Assembly: GCA_036924085.1 (NCBI GenBank)
Contig: JAVGWX010000013.1
Coordinates: 51,490,965-51,554,964, forward strand
Origin: Ariolimax columbianus
Lineage: Eukaryota > Mollusca > Gastropoda > Stylommatophora > Arionidae
DNA length: 64,000 nt
Reading direction: 5' to 3'
Each line of letters begins with the position of its first letter. Position 1 is the stretch's first letter. Both the position numbers and the translations under genes were made by a program. The notes under the pieces are model-generated. The model was not told where the DNA came from, searched no databases, and saw only the letters and a list, made by a program, of their open reading frames with translations. Shown in pieces: positions 32,963-44,382 of the stretch.

Positions 32963-33595
32963 GGTGCTACACCTGATGTCCGAGTGCCTTGGGTCATTTA
33001 CCTGTTTCTCTCTTTCTATCTCTGACGCGGCTGTTATTCGTATCTCTTGGTGGCGCTATGCCGATTATGGGGTATGTTTTTCAGTTGGTTTAGGTTTTAG
33101 GCATTCAGTAACTAAACGGCCTGTCTCATTTATTGCTGTATCTATGTTTGACATGTGTAGAGTTCTTTCAGACTTATGGGGCGTACTCAGCTACAGAGAA
33201 ACACAGAGCGAGTGATGATGTTCTGAGGACATCTGGCTTTGCTCCCCATGTTGTGCCAGTCAGTTTGCCTATGATATTATTTCTCGCAGGTATTTTCTGT
33301 TTTGTCTCCTGACAATGTGCGGCATAGGACATCATGCGGTCCAACTTTACTTCCAAGTATTTGGGGGCCGTGCTGTGTTCTACATCCTGTCCTTGCCATT
33401 TGATCTGCAACTTTCTGTTCGCCTCTCTATTTCTGAAATGGTAGGCACATACTTGAGTTTTGTTGGGGTTTCGTTTGAGGTGATTTTTTTGGTAATTTAG
33501 AGCAAGGGCATCACAGGTATCACGGGTGTTTGTCAGTTTCTGTTCGACTTTTTCGAAGCCCTTTCCATAGGTAGCTACTGCTGTATCATCGAAAT
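32963..33595 (-). mobile_element. LINE epsilon, polymerase C-terminal half
   Basis: The minus-strand ORF (33590 to about 33180) encodes DDTAVATYGKGFEKVEQKLT, then CDALALNYQKNHLKRNPNKT, QVCAYHFRNREA and YLEVKLDRMMSYAAHCQETK. It goes on to KLTGTTWGAKPDVLRTSSLA, LCFSVAEYAP. DDTAV holds what remains of the polymerase active-site box (A/FADD). A further decayed frame (LVTECLKP, SEIERKRQVNDPRHS) continues to 32963. The matching C-terminus is at 32350-32640. The element starts abruptly at 33595 against another LINE tail. Confidence 0.78.
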
Positions 33596-33985
33596 ATAAA
33601 AAGAAAATATAAAGAAACAATCCGAGCAGAGAAGCGTCTTCCACAGTGTGTGCAATGAAAGTCTGGACCATTTGCGGCATCGCATGGTGTGGCGTGTATT
33701 CTCAAACTCTGAGTCTTTAGCCTATCAGCAACCAGTTTCTCCTTCGTCTGTATTCTATGCTTAATCCTGCCACTCCATGTAACATGACCCATGTTGTCCT
33801 GTTTCCATGATTCCATATCGATGACTGCCTCATTCATATCCCGCTTGCATACATCCTTGTACCGAAATAATGGCCGGCCCAGAGATCTTTTCCCCAGCTG
33901 TAATTCCCTGTTGAGAAGATCTTTTGATATTCTGCATCAGCCATCCTCCGAGTGTGCCCCATCCATCGGAACCTTTAAAGATTAA
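33596..33985 (-). mobile_element. LINE gamma-like tail with C2H2-type finger
   Basis: Minus-strand frames read YRRRRNW-like and LVADRLKTQSLRIHA, ending with DFHCTHCGRRFSARIV, the start of the CxxCGRxxxSRIGLxSHxRxH finger that closes LINE gamma proteins. The first half of the finger is kept, and the histidines are replaced by the junction with LINE epsilon at about 33596. Upstream (33985-33850) KVPMGRTLGGWLMQNIKRSS-like words correspond to the W.GHxxRM..R.P..L region. Confidence 0.55.
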
Positions 33986-34558
33986 GCATGGAAAAGATTG
34001 TGAATGTTCCTGTTCTCTACGCCACCCCCTGCGTTGGTAAAACTGTCAAAGTTTGTATTGGACAACTAATGTACAAGACAACAATATTCTTATTTTCCAC
34101 AGAGTTGTGACTGAGTTTTCTAGAACCGTCGACAAGAAATGATCAATATTAACGCATGTTTCAATAACAGATAACATTTGAAAAGACAATCATTATGAAT
34201 AAAAAGGATACGTTAATTATCAAAATTGGATTATATAACAACTGGGGCTAGCAATAATTGTGAAGAAAACACTGTCGTTAGGGATGGACTGTTGAAAGAC
34301 ATGTGTGCTCGGTGTAAGCCGTTTTCTGAAGTAAGTGAAGTGACATGCTCCATTCCACGCTGCCGTCCCTTACCTTAGAGTAGGCCATGGACCCATTTAT
34401 ATATTCATAGGCGTAAGCGTTGCAAGACTGGAACGGGTTCTGTCAGTTTGTTTTATTAAACAAGCGCTGTAAGCGCTCCGACGCTCTTCTACGTGGTGTA
34501 AAAACATGATGCAAAGGCGGGAAACGACGTGTATAGTCAACATCATATTATCAGTTAA
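33986..34558. other. Unassigned sequence
   Basis: No gene recognised between the LINE cluster and the 57-bp array. Confidence 0.3.
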
Positions 34559-34559
34559 A

Positions 34560-35492
34560 TCATATAACAACACATAGTCCGTAATATAATTATACAACCC
34601 CTTATAATCTCTAACATAATCATATAACACATAGTCCGTAATATAATTATACAACCCCTTATAATCCCTAACATAATCATTTAACACATAGTTGGTAATA
34701 TAATTATACAACCCCTTATAATCCCTAACATAATCATATAACACATAGTCCGTAATATAATTATGCATACCTTATAATCCCTAACATAATCATATAACAC
34801 ATAGTCCGTAATATAATTATACAATCCCTTATAATCCCTAACATAATCATACAATACATAGTCCTTAATATAATTATACAACCCCTTATAATCCCTAACA
34901 TAATCATATAATACATAGTCCGTAAAATAATTATACAACCCCTTATAATCCCTAACATAATCATATAACACATAGTCCGTAATATAATTATACAACCCCT
35001 TATAATCCCTAACATAATCATATAACACATAGTTGGTAATTTAATTATACAACCCCTTATAATCGTAACATAATCATCTAACGACACATAGTTGGTAATA
35101 TAATTATACAACACCTTATAATCCCTAACATAATCATATAACACATAGTCCGTAATATAATTATACAACCCCTTATAATTCCTAACATAATCATATAATA
35201 CTTAGTTGGTAATATAATTATACAACCCCTTATAATCTCTAACATAATCATATAACACATAGTTGTTAATATAATTATACAACCCCTTTTAATCCCTAAC
35301 ATAATCATATAACACATAGTCCGTAATATAATTATACAACCCCTTATAATCCCTAACATAATCATATTAACACATAGTTGGTAATATAATTATACAACCC
35401 CTTATAATCTCTAACATAATCATATAACACATAGTTGGTAATATAATTATACAACCCCTTATAATCCCTAACATAATCATACAACAACACAA
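34560..35492. repeat. 57-bp dimeric AT-rich minisatellite, about 16 copies
   Basis: About sixteen copies of a 57-bp unit made of two similar halves of about 28-29 bp: cataatcatataacacatag plus tccgtaat, and ataattatacaaccccttat plus aatccctaa. The tccgta/ttggta difference defines two sub-types. Since 57 is a multiple of three, minus-strand ORFs remain open with 19-residue repeats such as DYVRDYKGLYNYITDYVLY. I see no support for a gene. Confidence 0.93.
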
Positions 35493-36170
35493 TCTCCATT
35501 ACATAATCATACGACAACAGACATGCCCTTATATAAGCATACATCCTCATCATCATCATAGGTCCCGGAACCTGAAAAGTCATTCGCGCACCAATACTGC
35601 AGATTGTAGGATCAGTTCCCGCCACTCCTCGGTTTTGTGCGAGGAAATCAAATATTTCGTCTGGACGAGTTAACATCTGTGGTATGATTGTTATTGTTGA
35701 ATATTAAGACGACTGATGCATTTCTTTTTTTTTTCCCCAATGTTTTCTGTACTATCAGTGTGTCTTGGCCCGTTTTGCACCTGTCGGAGCAAATCGCTCT
35801 CCGGGCAACGTGTCTCTCTACATAGTTAATATTTCTATGATCTCCCTTTCTACTTAAGCATGGCGTCACATGGTCACTCTGAAGGTTATATCTTTTTTCC
35901 GGCCTCGTTTTCATCTTAGCCGTTTGCTTTTAATCGCTCTTGTGTATTCTGTGTTCCACTTTATCCTATAATATGTCGATTGAAATACATCTCGGTGTTT
36001 TGACGGGTACAAGTTCAATTTGAACATCGCACACATCGCACACAAAACACGTTATCCAAGAGAAATCAGTAACACTACAATTGTAGAACCAAAGATTACA
36101 GAAAAACACATGATTCAGATCAGTAGCCATGTTGGCGCACAACCCAGAAGAAAACCCTTAATCGTAATAC
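35493..36170. other. Unassigned; possible LINE tail on minus strand
   Basis: On the minus strand near 35640-35570 one frame reads HKTEEWRELILQSAVLVRE followed by a stop, resembling the last residues of many LINE proteins (xxxxWRxL). The remaining sequence to 36170, including a t-run at 35728-35740, matches nothing I recognise. Confidence 0.3.
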
Positions 36171-36468
36171 ATCATTTAATTAATTACATAATCATATAAC
36201 AACATATAATCACTTAAATCATCATACAACAACATATAATTACTTACATAATCACAGAACATCACATAATTAATAAAATAATCATTCACCAATATATAAA
36301 TAATCATACAAAAACAGATAATCACAGAACAACATATTCACCATTATATAATCATTCATCAACATCTATTCATTTATAAAGTCATACAACAGCACACGCA
36401 CTGATATTCTAATATAACAACATATAATCCCTTATTTAATAACCCACTATAACATTCATTAATTAATA
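36170..36468. repeat. Degenerate 28-30 bp AT-rich repeat, left part
   Basis: Irregular units of ataatcatacaacaacatat with acttacataatca links, clearly related to the half-units of the 57-bp array at 34560-35492. It resumes at 36990-37505 after a LINE fragment. Confidence 0.75.
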
Positions 36469-36469
36469 G

Positions 36470-36980
36470 CTGTCCATCGTTGTCGATGAGGACCGCCGAC
36501 ATCATCCTTGTCACAGATTTCCCTGTTGGGTGTGGGTGCGCATGTGGCTGAACAGGCCAATGCGGGCACGAAAACATCTGCTACATATAGGGCACACGAG
36601 GTTTGTAGAAGGTGATGGTGGTCCCGCTTTCGGGATTTCCCGGTCTCGCGTCTGCTCTGGGCTTTCACAACACAGTCGTCTTCACCGGCAGCTACACCCG
36701 ATTTGACTGCGCTTCTCCAGTCAGATCTGTTTTGCGCAAGACATTCCCAGGTGTCGATGTCTATTTGGCAACTTTTTAGTGAGTCCTTCAGACCATCTTT
36801 ATATCGTTTCTTTAGGCGCCCTCTCTCGCGCCATCCCTCTCTCAGCTCGCCGTAGAGAAGCTTCTTTGTGAGCCGCTCGTCTGACATACGGACGAGGTGT
36901 CCGGCCCATCCTAGTCGTGCTTTTTCTAGCAGTGCACGGATGCTGGGCATGTTAACCCTCGAGAGAACCTCGACCTCAGT
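36470..36980 (-). mobile_element. LINE gamma C-terminal fragment, frame mostly open
   Basis: The minus-strand peptide has NMPSIRALLEKARLGWAGHL, VRMSDERLTKKLLYGEL, RLKKRYKDGLKDSLKSCQID and IDTWECLAQNRSDWRSAVKS. A second frame gives a finger-like CALYVADVFVPAL or, shifted, CPICSRCFRARIGLFSHMRT-like end. This is the best-preserved LINE gamma tail in the window. It lies inside a degenerate AT-rich array that continues on both sides, so it is an insertion of a 5'-truncated LINE. The 3' part reaches the zinc finger near 36500. Confidence 0.82.
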
Positions 36981-36989
36981 GGCACGATC

Positions 36990-37505
36990 TTGCCATAGAA
37001 TAACATAATCACTTTATAATCATACAAAAATACGCAATCTGTTATATAATAATATTCCAATTAATAATTACTTTTATAATCATATACCAACATATATATC
37101 ATTATATAATTATACACATCATATACTTACTGATATAAACATACAACACCACATAATCACTGATTTTATCCTTATAAACAATATAATCGCTGATTGAATC
37201 ATTCATCACCGTATAATCATTTACACCCTCAGTTGTCCAAATACTCCCCTATATAGTCATATACCAACAAATAACCACCTACACACTAAAACAATACCAT
37301 ATAATCACTGGTATATTTATACACCAGCCTATAATCACTGTTAAAGTAAGAGACCAAAATATAATCACTGATTTAATTATACACTTCTATATAATCAGAG
37401 ATTTAATGATACACCATCACATAATCACTTATATAATCATCACTATATAATCTCTGACATAGTTGTAATACCAATATATAAAGACTGATATAATCATAAT
37501 CCAAC
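36990..37505. repeat. Degenerate 28-30 bp AT-rich repeat, right part
   Basis: Units such as tataatcactgatttaatca and tatacaccaacatataatca repeat irregularly with a period near 28-30 bp. This is the same family as 36170-36468. Confidence 0.75.
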
Positions 37506-37602
37506 ATATAATCACTGAAATTGCCAAGACTCTTCTACATGTCCATGTGATGATCCTAGATAACATACCGCTTCATAGCAGACTGACTAAGGCGAAGAGA
37601 TC
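37506..37602 (+). mobile_element. SINE A copy 4, left part
   Basis: Begins near ttgccaagactcttctacat and continues with gatgatcctagataacatac and agactgactaaggcgaagag. It is the middle of SINE A, cut at 37602 by the LINE and resumed at 40321. The first 110 bp of SINE A are missing, so it was already 5'-truncated or decayed. Confidence 0.82.
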
Positions 37603-40320
37603 TTCTTCTTCTTCGTACGCTGTCAGACGTCAACTTGAATTTGTTCGAAGAAAGCAGCTGTCATCCTGAGGCTGTCGACACTGCCATAGAGCTTGTCTAG
37701 TGTTGCCACTGGTGATGGCCACGTGTGCTTTCTCTGGTCCTCGTATGTCGGGCAATTTTGCAGCAGATGTTAAGCGGTCATTTTCCCTGTACCACAGGTG
37801 CATTCGTAAGTGCCACCTATCTTAAGTTTATTGAATAGATGGTACCTCAGTCTATTATGGCCTGTGCGGAGTCTGAAGACCACGACCTGCTCTCTTCTGT
37901 TCAGCTGGTAGTAGGCATCATTTTTTGTGTAGCCAGTATGTTCTGTTTCCCATTTGGCCATGTATCTGGCCATAATAAGCCTTTTGGACTCTTCGTAGAA
38001 TCTGGTTGTAGTAGTCTTGCACCTTCTTTTGCCAGTCTGTCTGCATCCTCGTTGCCTTGGATGTTACAGTGGGATGGAACCTCTGCAGCCTTCAGTGCCT
38101 CTACCTCCGCTCTGAAATTGCTTGAGTATTTTCCAGTTGCCACTGACAGTGTTATTTTTCTACCATTTGTTAGGCTTATGAATACCCCCTCCCCCTCCAT
38201 TCTGTGTTGTGTTTGTTACAGAACCGTCGGTGTATGCATTGGTCTAGTCCATGCTTTGGTAGTTTTCCGCTATGTACCTTAGGGTTATGTCTCTTCTTTC
38301 TTTTTCAGTCTGGCTGTTCTTGTTTCCAATACCTGGTATATTTTCTACAACCTCTGGAATGATATGCTGCTTCCATGTGGGTTTGCGTACAGTAGGGATG
38401 GGCTTTGGTGTTGTTATGGTGTTCATAGGGTCTTCGCTCATCTTTGCTTTGGCTATTTCTGAAAAGTTTCTCCGCTTTAGTTTCCCATTTCCAAATCTAC
38501 TTAGTCCCTGATGCATTGGATGGTCTGTCAGTCTTCTGAGTTTCTCTGCTTGCTGCTGGGATCTGCAGTCTCTTCTGTCGGTCATATATTGCAGATTTGT
38601 AATCTTTTCAAGTTCTACAATTGGCGTTGACATTCATGCCTCCTGTTATAACTCTCATGTTCTTTGCTGCTGTTGCCCATGGCGCAATGCCATACTCGAG
38701 AACTGGTCTCACTCTTCCAGTGAACAGTTTCTTCAGTATTCTTTCGTCTGCTACCCAGATTGTGCCAGAAAGTTTCCTCATGATAGCCATTCTTTGTCTG
38801 GCTCTCATTTGGTTTATCTCGATCTAACTTTTCCATGTCATGCGCCGAACAAATGTGACGCCCGGGTAGTTTGGGTTGTCGTTTGGTCGCAGATATTTGC
38901 CGTTAAGACTTATTTTGGTGTGATGTGGTTTATTTCAAAGCGAGAATATCGTACATGTTTTTTCTTCATTTATTTTGACCAACCATGATTTCGCACACTC
39001 CTCCATCAATGTTAAGGCCTGCTGCATCCGATTGTTTGCTATGGTGAGATATTTTTCAGAGGTCCATATAACCAGATTGTCTGCAAACATGGAGCTATGG
39101 ACTCTTCTTGGTATATTCTCTATGATGTTGTTTATATACACCAGAAAAAATGTGGGGGACAGTACTCCCTTTGGGGGTATTCCCTGCTCCAGTTTCACAT
39201 TTTTGCTCATCTGCCCTTGTACTTGAACTCTGGCTGTTCTGTTTTCGAGGTAGTGGCTGATCCATCTGTACATTTATCCAGATACTTCACTTCTTCGTAG
39301 CTTGACTTTAAGTCCCTCTTTCCACACGTTGTCAAATGCCTTCTCTGGATCCACCCAAAAACGCTACTGTATGCGTTTTCTCTTGGTAAGCATCCTCTAT
39401 TTCCTGTGCTATGAGAGTGATCTGGTCCTCAGTGGATCAGTGTTGTCTAAATCCTGCTTGCTGTGGAATTAACATGTGTTTTTCTTCCAGGTGCCACATT
39501 AGTCTGGTGTTTATCATACGCTCCATCAGTTTACTTACACAGCACAGTCGACTGATAGGCCAGTATCCATTTGGATCTGTTCTATATTTTTCTTTCTTTG
39601 GTACTGGTATAAGTACAGCATCTTTCCATGTCTGCGATACAATTCCCCTTTTCCAGCTTTTGTTCAGGACTGACAGTAACTTCCTCTTTGCTGTTTGGCC
39701 AACCCCATCAGCATTTCATTTATTACCCCATCTTTTCCGGGCGATTTCTTTTTCTTTAAAGTTCTCATGGTCTCATTCATTTCATTCATCGTTAGTTTTG
39801 CCAGCATGTGCTCCTCTGGTGCAATCTTGATGTTGTCGCGGTTCTTTTGTTCTTCACTAATGTATGAATACCTGTCTGTATGGACATCAATGTGGTTTGC
39901 TCTGGCATAATGTTCTACAAAGGCGTTTGCTGCTTTTTTTTCCGATAAGCATGTTGTCAGCCTGCTTGATGGTAATTTGTTCATTTGGTGGTGTTTCGTC
40001 ATCCATGGCTCTGACTAAATTGCATAGTTTGCTCCATTCTTTATCTAGATTGAGGCTTTCAGTTTTTATTTTCAACTGTCTCTTGTTATTTGGTTCAGTG
40101 TTCTTCTGTATTTCGCCGTGATGGCCTTGAGGGCGATATTTGCTTTCATAGATTGCTCTCTCTCTCACTCTGCCATGTTCCTAGCATTTGAGACGTCAAA
40201 TTCAGCTTTCTGCAGTTCATGATTCCAATATGGCTTGTAGTTTTTTCTTGCCGCTCTTGGGATGGCCTCGGTGGCTGCTTGCAGTATTGGTTTGCTTATG
40301 GTTTCCACCATAGGTTTCAT
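37603..40320 (-). mobile_element. RNase H-bearing LINE beta, 5'-truncated copy
   Basis: A minus-strand element of 2.7 kb inserted in SINE A. From its 5' side it has polymerase N-terminal blocks (EEHMLAKLTMNEMNETMRTL, KKKKSPGKDGVINEML near 39740), RVQVQGQMSKNVKLEQGIPP, and the active-site region SSMFADNLVIWTS near 39080, where the second catalytic Asp is changed to Asn. Further on are RVITGGMN, LEKITNLQYMTDRRDC and LRRLTDHPMHQ. The RNase H-related part keeps VPSHCNIQGNEDADRLAKEG, but about 70 residues before it are deleted. The tail has YTKNDAYYQLNRREQVVVFR and a CTCGTGK knuckle. The 3' end is GAA repeats (ttcttcttcttc at 37603). The endonuclease is missing. Flanking near-repeats ggcgaagagatc and ggagaagacatc mark the insertion. 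Confidence 0.9.
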
Positions 40321-40520
40321 GGAGAAGACATCGAAGAGAGAAGTCTAATCCGGTACTAAAATAATGCCAGCTGAAGTCGGATGTGTTGGACCGAAGGGTG
40401 CAAATATCGCAGTCAAGCTGTAAACTACAACATAACGCATTCCGTTCTCTGGACTACATTCTGTTACTTGCTCTTTTCATGGCTTGGTAGCGGGAGATTG
40501 AGAACGAACGAAGTCAAGCC
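40321..40520 (+). mobile_element. SINE A copy 4, right part
   Basis: Resumes SINE A exactly where 37602 stops: gaagagagaagtctaatccg, gtgttggaccgaagggtgca, aatatcgcagtcaagctgta, and the end gggagattgagaacgaacga. Together with 37506-37602 it forms one SINE A interrupted by LINE beta. Confidence 0.9.
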
Positions 40521-41284
40521 AAAACAAACACCAACGATTAATCACTGTGTATGGTTATACATCAACATCTTATGGATTATTAAGTCGTTCAATATGCAAA
40601 CGTACTGATGGTTTTCTTATTAAACTAAGCATCGCGTAATGACCTCTGATGTAGACCTCTGATGTAGGCCTCTAAGGGGGATATTTCATTGGGACCGAAA
40701 TTGGATTAAAACTGCCAATTTGAACTGAGAAAGCCTGCACTACTGCAGCGATCTGCAAGACCTAAACACTAAAACTAACTTGTGTCGTGGAAGGAAGTGG
40801 TGATACGAGTCAACCTCACCTCTATTGCGTGCAAACCGAGCCACTATGACTGTGAGGTCATAGAATAACGAGGCTCTGACTCGCCTGGTTGGATGGGCTC
40901 TTCCAGGCCAGATTTAGGTCCATGCATGGAGATTGGCACCACCAAGCGTCAACGGCCCAAGACATACCCATGATGACACAACCAGGATCGGTCATACCAG
41001 CTTGATCGAAGTCGGGGTTAACAATGACCACTACTACCATCCCACACCAGGGCAGAGAAGACAAGTGTACCGGAAAAGGCACATAACGAAATCGGAGACA
41101 GAGATGGATAGTGCAGGATTGTGAAGCTGTCAATAGGGGTGCCCCAACAAGCTCACGATGTCACGGGATGAACTAAATTAAACTATTTAGTAATACAACT
41201 ATTTAAAAATAACTGTGTACTTAAACAACGATGTACCAAAACTAATGTACACGGTACATTCAGCACATCATACTAGAGGGTATA
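40521..41284. other. Unassigned sequence
   Basis: Words at 40790-40830 (tgtcgtggaaggaa, gtgatacgagtcaac) recall 23005-23040, suggesting another diverged dispersed repeat. A 63-codon ORF at 40933-41124 is not recognised. No gene is supported. Confidence 0.3.
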
Positions 41285-42100
41285 CTAGAGTAGTTGAAAG
41301 AAGCGAAAACCTTAACTTATATGGGCAGCACAGTTGGGTCAGAAGGCTCGATGAAACAGCTCTTGACTATGGTATGGAGATAAACGCTGGAAGGACAACA
41401 TTAATGACCAACAACGCCGAGGGCTTCAACAGCAGGATAAAAGCTAACGGTCAGGAACTCGAAGTGGTTGACAGTGTTAAATATCTAGGGTCGATTGTCA
41501 GTGATGAAGGATCAACATGTAAGGTGTTGGCCAGAATAGCAGAGACAATAGCGGCACTTGCACGGCTTAATAAAATCGGGCAAGATAAACAGTTAGAACT
41601 ATGAACGAAAATCAGATTAATGCGTACACTGGTCCTGTCAGTATTCCTCTATGCTTGTGAGACATGGATAGTTACAGCAGACCTTCAGCGAAGGATACAT
41701 GCCTTGGAGATGAGATGGTTCCGAAGACTTTTAAACGTCACGTACAAAGATCGAGTAACAAATGAGAAAATACGAAATAGAATTACAACAGCAATGGGGC
41801 CGTTTGAAGAACTCTTGGCAACTGTAAAAAGAAGGAAACTCGTTTGGTACGGTCACATATCGAGATCAAGTGGCATTGCAAATACGATCATCCACGGAAA
41901 GGTGCAAGGCAGACGACGAACAGGCCGTCCCAAAAATAGGTGGGAGGACAACATAAAAGAATGGACCAATCTCCGACCAGAAGAGGCACAGACAGCGGCC
42001 GCTGACAGAGAAGGGTGGCGTGGTGTTGTTTTGATGTCTTTATGTGTGCCCCAACGACCTCACCGGTTACAGGATGACCTGACCTGGCCTGACAGTTAAC
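41285..42100 (+). mobile_element. RTE-like LINE delta, C-terminal 270 codons
   Basis: Two nearly contiguous open frames, split by one stop at 41602, encode RRLDETALDYGMEINAGRTT and GQELEVVDSVKYLGSIVSDE, then SKIRLM-like KIRLMRTLVLSVFLYACETW. They continue with LQRRIHALEMRWFRRLLNVT, YKDRVTNEKIRNRITTAMGP, KRRKLVWYGHISRSSG, GRRRTGRPKNRWEDNIKEWT and a GWRGVVLM end. This covers the stretch from just after the polymerase active site to the end of an RTE-like LINE protein. The YADD box lies upstream and is missing. Further copies are at 18215-18545 (+) and 53222-53560 (-). It is the best-preserved LINE delta here. Confidence 0.85.
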
Positions 42101-42194
42101 ACATCATGAGACACAGAAGCAGATTTAAATACCAGTATTCGTATCTCCGTAATTAAATAGTTTTTGGAGATACAGAGAAATCAGGATTAACACA

Positions 42195-42490
42195 AGAGGA
42201 TATTCACCGCCAGTGACAAGTCGGTACTGATGTCTGGAGCTGAGACATGAACAACGACCAAGGTTATACAAGAAAGACGGCAGTCTTTCGTTAACAGATG
42301 CCTTCGAAGGGTAATGGGCATAAAGTGGCAGGACATGGTGAGGAACGAAGAGCTATGTGAAAGAAACTGACAACACTCACTGGAACAACACAGTAAGCGA
42401 AGAAAATGAAACTGGATAGGACATAGGCTATGAAAGGCACAGTTCAAGATAGCCAGACAGGCTTTTACATGGAATCCTGAAAGGGAAGAG
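42195..42490 (+). mobile_element. LINE post-polymerase fragment
   Basis: One frame, with stops, reads VLMSGAET (the GSET/GAET block), then QSFVNRCLRRVMGIKWQDMV, RNEELCERN and, further on, RRKWNWIGH and AFTWNPE. This corresponds to the ..NxCLRRILxIxWxxxxxNxEL..R and KRRxWxWIGHxLR blocks of LINE proteins, with the TWxPEGKR end. It differs from LINE delta just upstream. Confidence 0.7.
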
Positions 42491-42605
42491 AGAAGATTGT
42501 TGTTGTTTAATGCCCATAATGAGTACGTTTACCCTTTTGTGCGCCCTAAAAATTGAGTTAAGTTGCGGGTTGTAGTAGCTTTTCTTACATCCCGAGCATA
42601 GATAG
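42490..42605 (+). mobile_element. Dispersed repeat family C, copy 2
   Basis: Carries aatgcccataatgagtacg, cttttgtgcgccctaaaa and gcgggttgtagtagctttt in the same order as 3130-3210. Confidence 0.5.
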
Positions 42606-43739
42606 GTTGACCTAAAACTACACGGATAATAGAATAAGAGAAGGAACTATGATTAAGTGATCACACTTGGAGAGGTGCAGAAAGAGCTGCCTAGGACTGT
42701 GTATGGTTCCGGGATGTTTGTGAATGGCCAATACACCAACAGGAGCGGCGGGTTTTGATTGATTGATTGATTTGATTGCATGTACACGTTGTACGATAAA
42801 CATACACTGTGTGCCTAACGAAGCCCAATGTCGTGTAGTCTTAAAGATGTGTCTGTTGAGACTTAGTTAATGTCAAGATTCCCTACCACAGACTGACACA
42901 TTCAGAAGCTGGTGTACTTATTTGCAAACGCACTTCAATAGACGGATAGTTATTTACCAGAGTCAAACGTAGCTAGAACAAAATGTGTCGTTTAGGCATA
43001 CTTTGAATAAACCTTTATATGCAAAGAAAGCGATCGAATTGTGGATCGATAAGACGCGAGCAAGCCAGATGCATGAGCGAGCACGAGTAGAGAGAAGAGT
43101 TCTGTTGTGTGCCTCGTTCTATTTTCTCTCGTTCTGAAATGTGTTAACAGACACACGTGGCCATCTTGCAGTCACTTGTGAAGAATATGACTGTTACTAT
43201 TGGTTAATCTTCTATGGCATGTTGGGAAAGCGTCAAGTTTTCTTGTTCTTTCTATTTATTGTTCACATTGGCAGTTTTTAACCTGCGTTCCAAGGAAGGA
43301 AGACTAACGTCTGGTCAGGCAAAATATACTGATAAGACATGTTAGTCAGGGTCAGGCCAAACATACTGGCCAAGACCCTCACCTCGTAACTCTCACTGGA
43401 AACTTTATGGCAGCCTGGCTAACGAGGTGTGGCATTGTGGCAGAGCGTATGTTTCGCTGAGTAGTTATTTATCTAAAGTATTACTACAAACACACCACGA
43501 CACTTCACAGTAAATAACACATTAAACAAATTGTAACGGGTTTACACACTCAGATCCCTTCATTCAGGTTATATGTAGGTCCACATTCGATCGATTCACG
43601 TATACTCAGGTGATCTGTGCGTTCATATGCAATTAGATCACGTCACTTATAGTCGGAATCACGTACTCACTTGTGGTCATGTACTCACTTGTGGTCACGC
43701 ACTCAGGCGATCTGTGCATACACATACCTCAGACAGCAC
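42606..43739. other. Unassigned sequence
   Basis: About 1.1 kb without a recognised gene. At 43560-43735 short phrases recur (aggtgatctgtgcg/aggcgatctgtgca and tactcacttgtggtca twice), so there is a small local duplication just before the rDNA-like block. A short gattgattgatt run is at 42757. Confidence 0.35.
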
Positions 43740-44382
43740 ATCATCTGGGGTAGTTGTCTCGCCGCCGCGATTCAATATCATCCAGTGTTCGTAAAGCGAT
43801 CTCAGTCCCGCCAGACGGAGCGATAGCGCGGGCTTGCGGAAAACGCTTGCCCGCCTTTTCCCGTAGAGGTATCGGGAAGCGGTTTTTTTCTGTCGTGGCC
43901 TCAAATGAGGTGCGCTGCTCTGGTACGTAACGTGAAAGTTTGACAGTCGGTGGTGATTTTTCGAAGGCTTATAGCAGAGCTCGACAGTTCGTCTCGCTGG
44001 TGGTCAGACTCTCGCAAAGAGCTTGTGACCGGCAAATGAAAAGCAGAAATCGTGCCTGAAGGCCCTGTGTTCTCCCGGGGACCAACCCTCGGGAGAAGGG
44101 CAGGCCGGCAGGCCAAATTGTCTCTAGTCCCAATGAAATTCATCGCTGGGTTCGTTGGGATCCGTTCTGCACAGAGCGCTGCCATCCCTCCCCGAGCGAG
44201 CCCGGTCGGTCGGTCGTCTGGTGCGTGTAGGGGCCCCTGCCGGGCGGTCCTAGGTCGACGGAGTGAGGGACGGGGGGAACAACCGTCCGTCCGTCAGTCG
44301 GTCCCTGCGGCCGTCCCAGTGAGGCTTTATACACACCCGTCCTCTGCCGACCGGTGTGTGCGGTACGTACGTCTCCGACATA
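43740..44382 (+). other. Ribosomal 5' external transcribed spacer-like sequence
   Basis: GC-rich DNA, unlike its surroundings, that runs directly into the first bases of 18S rRNA. It contains C/G-rich words typical of a 5' ETS (cgtccgtccgtcagtcggtc, ggtcggtcggtcgtctgg). Because the mature 18S start follows without a gap, I infer that this is the 5' ETS of an rDNA unit. The exact left limit is uncertain. Its presence indicates derivation from a genomic rDNA unit or its precursor, not from mature 18S rRNA. Confidence 0.6.

Noticed and set aside
34397..35676. Minus-strand ORFs with Tyr/Asp/Asn- or Ile/Met-rich repeats
   Set aside because: The 57-bp AT-rich array read in different frames. No domain, and frames are interchangeable.
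38794..39830. Plus-strand hydrophobic ORFs between 37.8 and 40.1 kb
   Set aside because: They are antisense shadows of the minus-strand LINE beta copy.
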